From: Sulfurimonas sp.
GTDB lineage: Bacteria; Campylobacterota; Campylobacteria; Campylobacterales; Sulfurimonadaceae
Assembly: GCA_003978475.1 (NCBI GenBank)
Contig: QNZR01000215.1
Coordinates: 1 to 8,310 of the forward strand
Reading direction: 5' to 3'
Length of the DNA: 8,310 nt
This document shows, piece after piece, positions 1-6,960 of this stretch. Both the position numbers and the translations under genes were made by a program. The notes under the pieces were generated by a model that was not told where the DNA came from, did no database searches, and saw only the letters and a program-made list of their open reading frames with translations. Each line of letters opens with the position of its first letter. The first letter of the stretch is position 1.

Positions 1-81
1 CAATTTATAGATAAGGCAGGTGGTATCATACGTGGGGAAGGGAGCTATAGACATATTTCTATTTTACGTAACAAAAGAACA

Positions 82-561
82 GTGAAAAATATTATTGTCG
101 CACTGGCAAGTGTAGGGATTATCGGCATCATGATCTATACGGCGTCTCAAGGAGGAGCCTATCATGGTGGTGAGGCGAATCGCGTCATTAAAGATTTTGC
201 AACACAGACACCTGTTGCCATATCAGATACTCCCAAAGCAAAAGATGATCGACAGATTGAGCAGGAAAAACTCAAGGCGCTACGCGATAAAGCCGGCAAT
301 ATCGGTAAATTTAACGTGTCACACAACTACAAGTCACGATGTGCCTCATGTCACGGTATGAACGGTGAAGGGATTATTGGACCTAAGCTGTTGGGTCTGA
401 AGGCTGATGATGTTTACCAAAAACTGCTTGATTACAAAGCAGGACGTAAAGAAAATTTGGTGATGAAAGGCTTGTTGATGAAGCTGGATAAAACTGCCTT
501 GCGTGAGTATGCCGACGAGATTGGCGAGTTTAAAGAGCGCTCAGCGGCACTACAGCAATAG
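82..561 (+). CDS. nosC: NosC-like membrane-anchored monohaem cytochrome c
   Basis: This is probably one of the NosC cytochromes of the clade II nos cluster, thought to pass electrons from the quinol side toward periplasmic N2O reductase. The 159-residue protein has an uncleaved-looking N-terminal membrane helix (about residues 3-21), a charged linker, then a small class I cytochrome c domain. The single haem motif is CASCH (Cys87, Cys90, His91), followed by GxxGPKLLG (about 97-105). Met128 in the NLVMKG segment is the likely distal haem ligand. The stop lies 12 bases before nosH, fitting one operon. The start is uncertain: the first standard start codon is GTG at 82 with a poor ribosome site, but the frame stays open to base 1. 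A GGGAAGGGAG-like purine run at 35-44 would suit a start near 55, where only ATT is available. Whether it is NosC1 or NosC2 cannot be told here. Confidence 0.8.
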   Translation: MKNIIVALASVGIIGIMIYTASQGGAYHGGEANRVIKDFATQTPVAISDTPKAKDDRQIEQEKLKALRDKAGNIGKFNVSHNYKSRCASCHGMNGEGIIGPKLLGLKADDVYQKLLDYKAGRKENLVMKGLLMKLDKTALREYADEIGEFKERSAALQQ

Positions 562-573
562 CGGGAGCAAGCA

Positions 574-1479
574 ATGGATAAGTACAACAGCAGAGCAACC
601 ATTAAAAATACGACCTTTTTCTCTACGTTTACAACGACAAACACAGAGGGAAAAACGATACTAAGCTATCGAAGCAAACGATGGGTTGTCATTATTGCGA
701 TTCATCTGCTCTTTTTTCTTTCGTTTCACATTGACATACAGATGCTCGAAGGCACTTTGACGGGATCACGTTTTTTAGGGTTTCATCTTATTGATGTATT
801 TACCACGATGCAGCTCTTTTTGGCCACTCACAAGCTTCCGGTGAATATGATTATCGGTACGGTTACCATTGTGGTGGTTTATCTGATTATTGGTGGACGA
901 ACCTATTGTGCATGGGTCTGTCCGTACGGACTCTTGAGTGAGGTTGGTGAAAAGATTCACAATACACTGGTACAAAAACAGATGATTAAAGAGCATGAGT
1001 TTGACCATCGGGTGCGGTATGTTTTTTGGGCAATTTTTTTGGTATTGGCGTTAAGCAGCGGCTATTTGGTTTTTGAAACTTTTAATGTTGTAGGGATTTT
1101 AAGCCGTTTTATTGCTTATGGCTGGAGCATTGCTTTGGTCTGGGTATTGGCGGTACTTGCCGTAGAAATTTTCTTTTCACGACGGGCATGGTGCCGGTAT
1201 GTCTGTCCCATCGGTACGACATATGGCTTATTGGGACCGCTCAGTGCGACACGTATTGAGTGGAATGATAACTGCGATCATTGTATGGTATGCCACGATG
1301 TCTGTTTTGAGCATCAGGTTCTGGAGTTAACCAAGGCCAAATATGACAAGGAGCGTGAAGAAAAGGGTATCAAGCGTCAGTATGTTACCGGAGCAGACTG
1401 CACCTTGTGTGGGCGTTGTGTTGATGTTTGTCATGAAGATGCGCTGAATTTTAAATTTCGTTTAGAGTCGCTGGTATGA
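574..1479 (+). CDS. nosH: NosH, NapH-type polyferredoxin membrane protein
   Basis: NosH is a NapH-like quinol dehydrogenase component thought to feed electrons into the nos respiratory chain. The 301-residue protein has about four to five membrane helices (roughly 36-52, 91-107, 148-166, 183-201, plus a weaker one near 68-85). Two CxxxCP motifs follow helices (Cys112/Cys116 in CAWVCP, Cys207/Cys211 in CRYVCP). The cytoplasmic tail has two 4Fe-4S motifs of the form CX2CX2CX3C: Cys234/237/240/244 and Cys276/279/282/286. In both, the residue after the last Cys is not the usual Pro (Phe and His). The ATG at 574 has a GGGAG ribosome site at 563-567. The stop overlaps the nosF start as ATGA, suggesting coupled translation. 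NapH of periplasmic nitrate reductase is the main alternative, but the nosF/nosL/nosY neighbours decide for NosH. Confidence 0.9.
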   Translation: MDKYNSRATIKNTTFFSTFTTTNTEGKTILSYRSKRWVVIIAIHLLFFLSFHIDIQMLEGTLTGSRFLGFHLIDVFTTMQLFLATHKLPVNMIIGTVTIVVVYLIIGGRTYCAWVCPYGLLSEVGEKIHNTLVQKQMIKEHEFDHRVRYVFWAIFLVLALSSGYLVFETFNVVGILSRFIAYGWSIALVWVLAVLAVEIFFSRRAWCRYVCPIGTTYGLLGPLSATRIEWNDNCDHCMVCHDVCFEHQVLELTKAKYDKEREEKGIKRQYVTGADCTLCGRCVDVCHEDALNFKFRLESLV

Positions 1480-2114
1480 TAGAGATAGAAAATCTGAGTA
1501 AAACTTTTGGTACAACCGTCTCCCTCGATCAGGTCAGTTTGACGTTTCATCAAGGTGATGCTATTGCCCTGATGGGGGCAAACGGTGCCGGAAAAACGAC
1601 ATTGATTCGTCTGATTTTAGGGTATTATCACCCCAGTGGCGGCAGAGTGCGTGTTGGAGGGTATGACCCTATTGTAGAGCGTGTGAAAATTTTGAAACAG
1701 ATCAGTTTTGTACCGCAACTGCCTCCGCCCATTAAGTTGAGTCTTGGTGAGCTAATGGCGTATGTATGTAAAAGTTCGGGAGTCGATGCCGCGTTGATCG
1801 AGCATTATGCCCATGAGATGAAGCTTCATATTGCGTTAAATCGAAACAAATCGTTTTTTAAACTTTCCGGCGGTATGAAACAGAAGCTGCTCATTGCCAT
1901 TTCATTGGCGAAACGGAGTCGTATTATGATCTTTGATGAACCGACTGCCAATCTCGACCCTAAGGCTCGTGATGATTTCTATCGTCTCCTTAATGAGAGT
2001 GAGACACAGAAGCTCTCTCTTTTTGTAACGCATCGCATTGAAGAGGTCGAGGCGATTGTCAACCGAAAAATCTACATGGATTTAGGAAAGGTGGTATCAG
2101 ATGAAATCTATTAA
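1476..2114 (+). CDS. nosF: NosF, ABC transporter ATPase for N2O reductase maturation
   Basis: NosF is the cytoplasmic ATPase that works with the NosY permease, and in known systems with NosD, in assembling the copper-sulfur centre of NosZ. The 212-residue protein carries all ABC ATPase motifs: Walker A GANGAGKTT (34-42), Q-loop Gln81 in FVPQ, signature LSGGMKQ (130-136), Walker B RIMIFDEP with Asp154 and Glu155, D-loop NLDP (159-162) and H-loop His186 in FVTH. It is short for an ABC ATPase: known NosF proteins run to about 300 residues, and here nothing follows the H-loop region but about 25 residues. The ATG overlaps the nosH stop by 4 bases, and the 3' end overlaps nosL by 14 bases. No strong ribosome site precedes it, consistent with translational coupling from nosH. 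Confidence 0.9.
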   Translation: MIEIENLSKTFGTTVSLDQVSLTFHQGDAIALMGANGAGKTTLIRLILGYYHPSGGRVRVGGYDPIVERVKILKQISFVPQLPPPIKLSLGELMAYVCKSSGVDAALIEHYAHEMKLHIALNRNKSFFKLSGGMKQKLLIAISLAKRSRIMIFDEPTANLDPKARDDFYRLLNESETQKLSLFVTHRIEEVEAIVNRKIYMDLGKVVSDEIY

Positions 2115-2550
2115 TACGGTGATTATTGTTTTGGGGTTGCTGCTTGGGTTTAGCGGTTGTGAGCGTGAGCTCAGTACCGAGCTTCAGCCTGTGCATTGGG
2201 ATCGTGATATGTGCGAACGCTGCAAGATGGTCGTAAGCGACCGTCACCATGCACTGCAGGTGATTAACCCCAAAGATGCCCACAGTTACATGTTTGATGA
2301 TTTGGGATGTATGGTGTTATGGTTTCATAACGAGAAGATTCCCTGGGCTTCACAGGCGGTTATTTGGATTACCGACGCCACGTCCGGGGCGTGGATTGAT
2401 GCACGCAAAGCATTTTACGACAGCGGTAATATCACACCGATGGCGTACGGTTTTGCCGCACATGCGAAGCGCAGTGATATTAATAAGAACAAAAAAGTCC
2501 TGACCTTTTCTGAAGTATCGCAGACCATTATTGCGTTACAGCAACGTTAA
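2101..2550 (+). CDS. nosL: NosL copper-binding lipoprotein
   Basis: NosL is an outer-surface or periplasmic lipoprotein that binds Cu(I) and supplies copper for NosZ assembly. The 149-residue precursor has a lipoprotein signal peptide ending in the lipobox GFSGC (lipidated Cys20). The NosL domain starts with MCERCKM (Cys38, Cys41, Met43), matching the conserved Cys/Met copper site, then FDDLGCMVLWF (65-75), IDARKAFYD (99-107) and TPMAYGFAAHA (112-122), where Met114 matches a conserved methionine. The ATG at 2101 follows an AAGGTGG ribosome site (2089-2095) and lies inside the end of nosF, a 14-base overlap. It sits between nosF and nosY, whereas in the Wolinella order, as I recall it, nosL comes after nosY. 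A second NosL-domain gene follows nosY. Confidence 0.9.
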   Translation: MKSINTVIIVLGLLLGFSGCERELSTELQPVHWDRDMCERCKMVVSDRHHALQVINPKDAHSYMFDDLGCMVLWFHNEKIPWASQAVIWITDATSGAWIDARKAFYDSGNITPMAYGFAAHAKRSDINKNKKVLTFSEVSQTIIALQQR

Positions 2551-2555
2551 GGGAG
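2551..2555 (+). promoter_or_regulatory. Ribosome binding site fixing the nosY start
   Basis: GGGAG comes directly after the nosL stop codon and lies 5 bases before GTG 2561. This supports GTG 2561 over the in-frame TTG at 2531, which would add ten residues, overlap nosL and have no comparable upstream site. Confidence 0.65.
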
Positions 2556-2560
2556 TCTGT

Positions 2561-3388
2561 GTGAATAATCTGCTGCTTATTGCCTATTTGGATCTTAAAG
2601 AGTCCATTCGTGCTAACTGGTTCATGGTCTATGCTGTGGTGTTTGGCGGGCTGATTGCACTCTTTTTTATTGCCGGTATTACCGAATCGCAGGTCATGGG
2701 TTTTAGCGGATTGAGCCGACTACTGTTAATGTACATTCAGGTGACGATTGTCATCTTGCCCATTTTTATATTGATTACTACGGTACGCTCGATTTCAGGA
2801 GATCGCGACAGCCATATTTTAGAGTACATGCTCTCATTTCCCATTTCACTGAAACAGTACTATTGGGGCAAGGTTTTGGGGCGTTTTGTGACGGTTTTTT
2901 TACCGGTATTTATGGCAATGCTTATGGGCATACTTTATGGAGTGGTGAAAGGAGCATCGGTGCCATGGGGTATCTTTTTTCTCTATACAGGGCTACTGCT
3001 TTCGATGAGTTTGGCATTTTTAGGCATTGCCTTTTTCATCTCTTCAATCGTCAAGTCCTCCGAGATGGCACTGGGCATTGCTTTTTTTGTCTGGATTGTT
3101 CTTCTGGCGTTTATTGATATTGCTCTTATTAGTCTGATGTTGCAAAACCGCATGAGCGAGGGGCTCATTATTACCATAGCGCTACTGAACCCGATGGAGA
3201 TTTTTCGTGTTGCCGCCATTAGTCTGTTTGATCCGGAATTGACCGTTATGGGACCGGTGGCATTTTACATTTTAGATCTCTTTTCTCAAGGGGTTTTTGT
3301 GCTGCTTTGCATCCTTTATCCTATTGTGGTCGGCATGGTGTTCGCCACCATGGGTTACAGGGTGTTTTGTAAAAAAGATTTAGTATAA
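2561..3388 (+). CDS. nosY: NosY, ABC permease for N2O reductase maturation
   Basis: NosY is the inner-membrane permease that pairs with NosF. It is needed to form the copper centres of periplasmic NosZ. From GTG 2561 the protein is 275 residues, about the usual NosY length. It is very hydrophobic, with about six membrane helices (near 21-41, 55-76, 108-130, 137-161, 168-195 and 243-268). The cytoplasmic segment between helices 2 and 3 contains SISGDRDSHILEYMLSFPIS (77-96), the loop typical of NosY/ABC-2 type permeases that contacts the ATPase. The stretch LLNPMEIFRVAAI (208-220) also matches the family pattern. It starts 10 bases after nosL and ends 10 bases before the next gene, so it is in the same operon. 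A TTG at 2531 is an unlikely alternative start. Confidence 0.88.
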   Translation: MNNLLLIAYLDLKESIRANWFMVYAVVFGGLIALFFIAGITESQVMGFSGLSRLLLMYIQVTIVILPIFILITTVRSISGDRDSHILEYMLSFPISLKQYYWGKVLGRFVTVFLPVFMAMLMGILYGVVKGASVPWGIFFLYTGLLLSMSLAFLGIAFFISSIVKSSEMALGIAFFVWIVLLAFIDIALISLMLQNRMSEGLIITIALLNPMEIFRVAAISLFDPELTVMGPVAFYILDLFSQGVFVLLCILYPIVVGMVFATMGYRVFCKKDLV

Positions 3389-3398
3389 GGATGAACTC

Positions 3399-3869
3399 AT
3401 GATAAAAATCGTATTGGCAGCAGTGATGTTACTGACATTACTACAGGCAGAAAAAATACATGTCAATAAAGGTGATCACTGTTTGATTCGCAAGATTGAC
3501 GTTTCCAAGTATCCGCAATGGGTGGCTAAGGTGGTGACCATTCAAAACAAAACCGTCTATTTCAGCAGTCCAAAATCGATGTTTGAATACATCTTCTCTG
3601 CCGCACGCTGGCCGGAGCTGGGTGCATTAAACAGTAATGATCTGAAGTCTGTTCAGGTTAGCGACTTTAAAACCGGTGATGCCATTGATGCCAAAACGGC
3701 ATACTATGTATATGGGAGTCGAAAGACATCTCCCGGTGGCGATGATCTGGTACCTTTTAGAAGCAAATCCGATGCTGAAGCCTTTGTTAAACGCAATGGC
3801 GGGGCACGCATTCTACGATTTTCCGATATTAGTCTGGCGTTGATTAATCTGATTAACGGGCGTATTTAA
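3399..3869 (+). CDS. Second NosL-domain protein, exported, lacking the usual copper ligands
   Basis: This 156-residue protein has a short hydrophobic signal peptide with a likely type I cleavage site after LLQA (about residue 17). It has no lipobox, unlike the first NosL. The rest resembles the NosL domain: VSDFKTGDAIDAKTAYYVYGS (87-107), then LVPFRSKSDAEAFVKRNGG (117-135) and RILRFSDI (137-144). The usual N-terminal CxxCxM copper site is absent. The only cysteine is Cys28 in GDHCLIRK, and the conserved methionine after the YVYGS strand is replaced by Gly (SPGG). It could be a NosL paralogue with a different metal site or a partner of NosL or NosZ; the role is inferred from position only. A TAAGGA ribosome site (3386-3391) precedes ATG 3399. 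It ends 7 bases from the convergent argB gene and closes the nos operon. Confidence 0.78.
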   Translation: MIKIVLAAVMLLTLLQAEKIHVNKGDHCLIRKIDVSKYPQWVAKVVTIQNKTVYFSSPKSMFEYIFSAARWPELGALNSNDLKSVQVSDFKTGDAIDAKTAYYVYGSRKTSPGGDDLVPFRSKSDAEAFVKRNGGARILRFSDISLALINLINGRI

Positions 3870-3876
3870 CGGTATT

Positions 3877-4761
3877 TTATTGGCGAATGACGGTACCGAC
3901 ACCGTCGTTGGTAAAGACCTCCAGCAGCAAGGCGTGCTCAACGCGCCCGTCAATAATATGGGCTTTTTCAACACCCCCTTCTACAGCTTCCATGCAGGCA
4001 TCGACTTTGGGAATCATGCCGCCGTGAATGGTGCCGTCTTGTTTGAGAGTACTGATTTGATGGTTTGTCAATGTGTCAAGGAGGGTACCCTCCTGGTCCA
4101 AGACTCCGGGAATATCGGTCATAAAAATAATTTTCTTGGCACCGATGCTTGCGGCAATTCTGCTTGCAGCCAAATCGGCGTTAATATTGTACCCCGGGTG
4201 TGAAGCTTCTTCATCGGCACCAATAGGTGCAATGACGGGAATAAACTTCTCGGCAATAAGATTTTGTACCACCGAGGCATCAATATGGGTGATTTTACCG
4301 ACAAGCCCGTACTTTTGGGCGTTGATGGGTTTGGCCTTAATGAAACCGGCATCTTTGCCGCTAATGCCCAGTGCTTTGGCGCCATGATGATTAATGAGGG
4401 TTGTGATCTCTTTGTTAATGTTACCCGAGAGCACCATTTCAACAACCTCCATGACGTGCTCATCGGTAACACGAAGTCCGTCAACAAAGGTGCTTCCCAG
4501 TTGCAGTTTGTCCAAAAGAGCACTGATTTTATTGCCGCCGCCATGAACAATAACGGGACGGATACCGACAAGATACATGAGCAAAATATCCTGTGCAAAC
4601 TTCTCTTTCAGATCCGGGTTAATCTGTGCCGAACCGCCGTACTTGACAACAAAAATTTCATTACGATACTGCTTAATGTAGGGTAAAGCGTCTAAGAGCG
4701 TTTTGACTTGATCGATTTTCTTTTGCACGGCGTCTCTTTTATCTTGATTTGGTGATGGCAT
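3877..4761 (-). CDS. argB: ArgB, acetylglutamate kinase
   Basis: ArgB phosphorylates N-acetyl-L-glutamate with ATP, the second step of arginine synthesis in the cytoplasm. From the chosen start it has 294 residues, normal for the family. It shows the amino acid kinase motifs: VKYGGSA (39-45, Lys40), VHGGGNKI (72-79), GLRVTD (95-100), SGKDAG (134-139), NINADLAA (192-199), MTDIPGVLD (214-222) and HGGMIPKVDA (246-255). The N-terminal helix before the core (about residues 5-33) is of the kind found in arginine-inhibited hexameric enzymes, so feedback control by arginine is likely. I chose ATG 4761 because AAGGA lies 12 bases upstream (plus-strand 4774-4778). ATG 4797 is in frame and adds 12 residues but has no ribosome site. 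It lies downstream of the two-component genes on the same strand, with a candidate promoter in its leader. Confidence 0.93.
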   Translation of the reverse strand: MPSPNQDKRDAVQKKIDQVKTLLDALPYIKQYRNEIFVVKYGGSAQINPDLKEKFAQDILLMYLVGIRPVIVHGGGNKISALLDKLQLGSTFVDGLRVTDEHVMEVVEMVLSGNINKEITTLINHHGAKALGISGKDAGFIKAKPINAQKYGLVGKITHIDASVVQNLIAEKFIPVIAPIGADEEASHPGYNINADLAASRIAASIGAKKIIFMTDIPGVLDQEGTLLDTLTNHQISTLKQDGTIHGGMIPKVDACMEAVEGGVEKAHIIDGRVEHALLLEVFTNDGVGTVIRQ

Positions 4762-4810
4762 TTTACTCAAATTTCCTTGAAAAGGAAGCAAAGGCATGCG
4801 GTTGATTTTT

Positions 4811-4840
4811 TTGACACGATTTTTCTGTGTTGCGTATTAT
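4811..4840 (+). promoter_or_regulatory. Possible plus-strand promoter antisense to the kinase gene
   Basis: TTGACA (4811-4816) is followed after 18 bases by TATTAT (4835-4840). Transcripts would start near 4847 and run antisense to the histidine kinase gene. The -10 overlaps the minus-strand TATAAT because the site is nearly symmetrical, so the match may be a by-product of that element. Confidence 0.25.
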
Positions 4841-4841
4841 A
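4836..4841 (-). promoter_or_regulatory. Candidate -10 element for argB
   Basis: Read on the minus strand this is a perfect TATAAT, with TTTACC 15 bases upstream (plus 4857-4862) as a weak -35 overlapping the end of the kinase gene. Transcription would start near 4829, giving a leader of about 68 bases to ATG 4761. It suggests argB has its own promoter besides any read-through from the kinase gene. Confidence 0.45.
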
Positions 4842-4850
4842 GTCGGTAGT

Positions 4851-6002
4851 TTAGGCGGTAAACGTCAATGTAACCGTTGTTCCTTTGTGCTCTTTGGAGT
4901 GTACGGTGACACCTATATGGTAATCGTCACAGATGCTTTTGACAATGCTAAGTCCCACACCAAAACCACCGGCATAGGCATTGGCACGGTGGAAACGTAA
5001 AAAAATGCTGTTGAGTTTTTCCGGAGAAATACCGATGCCGCTGTCGGTAATACTCAAGCGATTGTCATGCAGTGTCATAACAATGGTGGTACGCGGCGGT
5101 GAGTATTTGATGGCGTTTCCCAAAAGGTTGTTAACAAGCATGGTCGCTTTACTCGGTGCTATCATGACAATAGTCGGTTCCCCCTCAAACGTGGCGGTGA
5201 TTTTTTTGCTCTCAAGCAGTTCGTTAAAGTGGGCAATGGAGTGTGTGAGGGTCTCAAAAAAATCAACTGCTTCATCAGCTTCTCCGTGCTGTTCAAAACT
5301 GAGGTAGGTAAGTGAACGGTACATATCGTGCAGCTGTTTGGTGCTAATGGAGATATTGCGAATAATTTTTTCATCATACACTTTTTTCTGCTGCGCGCGC
5401 GAGGTACTCATGATGAGCGCGGTAATGGGAGTATTAAGTTCATGGGCGGTATTTTTGACAAACGTTTCAATCTCCTGCATTTTTTTATGAATGGGACGCA
5501 TGAAAATTTTTGAAAGTATGACGGCAAGCAGAACAATCATACTAAAGACAACAAGGCTCATCCAGAAAATGTCGGTTTGCAGCCGGCGCAATATCTCTTT
5601 AAACTGCTGTGTCTGTACGACAACATAATGTACACCGAGGTGCTCATTGGCACCGGTAGAGATGAGCACGGAGTTATTGGAATCAAAATAAAATGTTTGG
5701 TTAAAATCTACATGTAACGGAAGCGGCGTACCGTAAAGCAGCCTTTTAGAAGTGTTGAAAAGTGCTACATGGTACTGCGGCGGAATATTGTCGAGGGCAA
5801 AAGGGCGTCCCTGCATATGTGCGGTGATGACCTTGGAGTTGATGGTATCGGCTAAGTGGCGCATTTTGTAGTAGAGCATACGCTCTTCACTGCTGCGGTG
5901 CGCCACATAAAACCAAAACATTGCCAGGGCTAAAAAGAGGAGTGATGAGATAAGATAAAGTCCTAAAAAAGCATAAAACGAGCGTTTCTCAAGACGGGTC
6001 AT
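4851..6002 (-). CDS. Sensor histidine kinase of a two-component system
   Basis: This inner-membrane kinase senses an unknown signal and phosphorylates the regulator encoded just upstream. The 383-residue protein has a first membrane helix (about 11-34), a periplasmic sensor region of roughly 110 residues with no family I recognise, and a second helix (about 145-167). It then has the DHp domain with the H-box NTAHELNTPIT (phospho-accepting His187) and the HATPase domain: N-box NNLLGNAIKYSP (291-302), G1 DSGIGI (320-325), F-box FLRFHR (334-339) and G2 GGFGVGLSIV (345-354). The H-box lies only about 20 residues after the second helix, so there is no room for a normal HAMP linker. The start codon overlaps the regulator stop by 4 bases (ATGA), indicating coupled expression. 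The domain assignment is firm; the signal and regulon are unknown. Confidence 0.92.
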   Translation of the reverse strand: MTRLEKRSFYAFLGLYLISSLLFLALAMFWFYVAHRSSEERMLYYKMRHLADTINSKVITAHMQGRPFALDNIPPQYHVALFNTSKRLLYGTPLPLHVDFNQTFYFDSNNSVLISTGANEHLGVHYVVVQTQQFKEILRRLQTDIFWMSLVVFSMIVLLAVILSKIFMRPIHKKMQEIETFVKNTAHELNTPITALIMSTSRAQQKKVYDEKIIRNISISTKQLHDMYRSLTYLSFEQHGEADEAVDFFETLTHSIAHFNELLESKKITATFEGEPTIVMIAPSKATMLVNNLLGNAIKYSPPRTTIVMTLHDNRLSITDSGIGISPEKLNSIFLRFHRANAYAGGFGVGLSIVKSICDDYHIGVTVHSKEHKGTTVTLTFTA

Positions 6003-6664
6003 GACGGTGACTTTTCAAATCGGTACCCGATACCCCGTACCGTAGCAATCAGCTCTTTTCCCAGCATTTCGCGCAGTGAACGAATGTGGGAACGAATGGT
6101 CGCATCACTGGGCATATCATCATAATTCCAGAGATTTTGCATTAACTCTTCATTACTGACAGTGCGGTTTGGATGGGTGAGAAAGTAGTGTAATATGGCG
6201 GCTTCTTTGGCAGTAAGTGTGTAGGTGGTATCACCGTTGTGAAGCAGGGCGGTTTGGGTGTGGTAGGTCAGAGCATCGGTAATATGGAGTATATTTGAGG
6301 GTTCAATATTGAATAGTCGCCTGCTGTTTTCGATGCGGCTGTGCAGCTCTTCAAGTTCAAAAGGCTTTTTGATGTAGTCATGTGCTCCCGTCTTAAACGC
6401 CTGTGTCAGATAGCTGATGTCATTGTACGCGGTAATGACGATGGCGGGGGTTGTCATATGAAAGTCTCGCCACTCTTTGAGTAGTTCCAGGCCGGTTTTT
6501 CCCGGAACGTTGATATCGAAAATTAGAAGGTCATAGTGTTGCTGCTCCAAGAGGGTTGTGGCTTCATGAGAGTCAAAGGCATAGTCAACATCATAAAATT
6601 CACGTAAAAAATCAAGCAAAATATCAGATAAGACGGCATCGTCTTCAAGCAGTAACAGTTTCAT
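5999..6664 (-). CDS. OmpR-family response regulator
   Basis: This is the DNA-binding partner of the downstream kinase. The 221-residue protein has a receiver domain (about 1-115) with acidic pair Glu7/Asp8/Asp9, phosphorylated Asp50 in LLIFDINVPG, switch Thr78 and Lys100 in the KKPF loop. A winged-helix effector domain follows (about 128-217), with TLTAKEAAILHYFL (149-162), recognition-helix region SDATIRSHIRSLREML (186-201) and the wing motif VRGIGYRF (209-216). Both length and layout are normal for OmpR/PhoB regulators. It lies 5 bases after the small upstream gene and overlaps the kinase start by 4 bases. Its ATG has only a weak ribosome site, so coupling to the upstream gene is likely. 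A direct-repeat pair in the control region ahead of the operon is a plausible site for autoregulation. Confidence 0.93.
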   Translation of the reverse strand: MKLLLLEDDAVLSDILLDFLREFYDVDYAFDSHEATTLLEQQHYDLLIFDINVPGKTGLELLKEWRDFHMTTPAIVITAYNDISYLTQAFKTGAHDYIKKPFELEELHSRIENSRRLFNIEPSNILHITDALTYHTQTALLHNGDTTYTLTAKEAAILHYFLTHPNRTVSNEELMQNLWNYDDMPSDATIRSHIRSLREMLGKELIATVRGIGYRFEKSPS

Positions 6665-6669
6665 TGCGC

Positions 6670-6939
6670 TTAGTGCTCGGCTTCCGTGCCCATTTGCCGC
6701 ATCATGTTCAGCTCGCTCAGAAGTGATTCACAGTTTGCTGCTTCGATCTCCCGGGCTTCAATGGCGGCAACAATATTGCTGAAATTCTCAAACATGGCTT
6801 TGATGCCGGCCTGGTCTTGCGCCATTTCGTCGCTAATGTCATGTTGTGAGGCGTACGTTTCCATCTGGGTCATAACGGACTCAATCTCAGGCAGAACCGT
6901 TTGTCTCAGCAGTTCATAAAGTTCTTGACAGTGTGGCAT
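6670..6939 (-). CDS. Small helical protein of unknown function, first gene of the two-component operon
   Basis: I do not recognise this 89-residue protein. It has no signal peptide or membrane segment, is acidic, and looks almost wholly alpha-helical: two predicted long helices around residues 4-32 and 38-84, rich in Glu, Gln, Met and Ala. It has two cysteines (Cys4 and Cys69). The ATG at 6939 has an AAGG site on the minus strand (plus 6948-6951) and an extended -10 about 22 bases upstream. Its stop is 5 bases before the response-regulator start, so it is probably co-transcribed and may be a cytoplasmic accessory or connector of that system; this rests on context only. Codon use looks like its neighbours. 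Confidence 0.65.
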   Translation of the reverse strand: MPHCQELYELLRQTVLPEIESVMTQMETYASQHDISDEMAQDQAGIKAMFENFSNIVAAIEAREIEAANCESLLSELNMMRQMGTEAEH

Positions 6940-6960
6940 GTCGGAGCCTTTTTTAGTGTT

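Noticed and set aside
432..1008. Minus-strand frames opposite nosC and nosH
   Set aside because: They are shadows of genes with clear haem and iron-sulfur motifs on the plus strand.
2531..2560. TTG start for nosY, ten residues longer
   Set aside because: GTG 2561 has a GGGAG site at proper spacing right after the nosL stop, and the shorter protein has the usual NosY N-terminus.
3889..3906. Inverted repeat GACGGT/ACCGTC as a bidirectional terminator between nosL2 and argB
   Set aside because: The stem is only 6 bp, it has no T tract, and it lies inside the argB coding sequence, where codons explain it.
3880..4686. Plus-strand open frames opposite argB
   Set aside because: argB has all family motifs on the minus strand; the opposite frames have no recognisable content and overlap one another.
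4762..4797. Longer argB start at ATG 4797
   Set aside because: No ribosome site precedes it and the added residues are not typical. It is kept only as an alternative.
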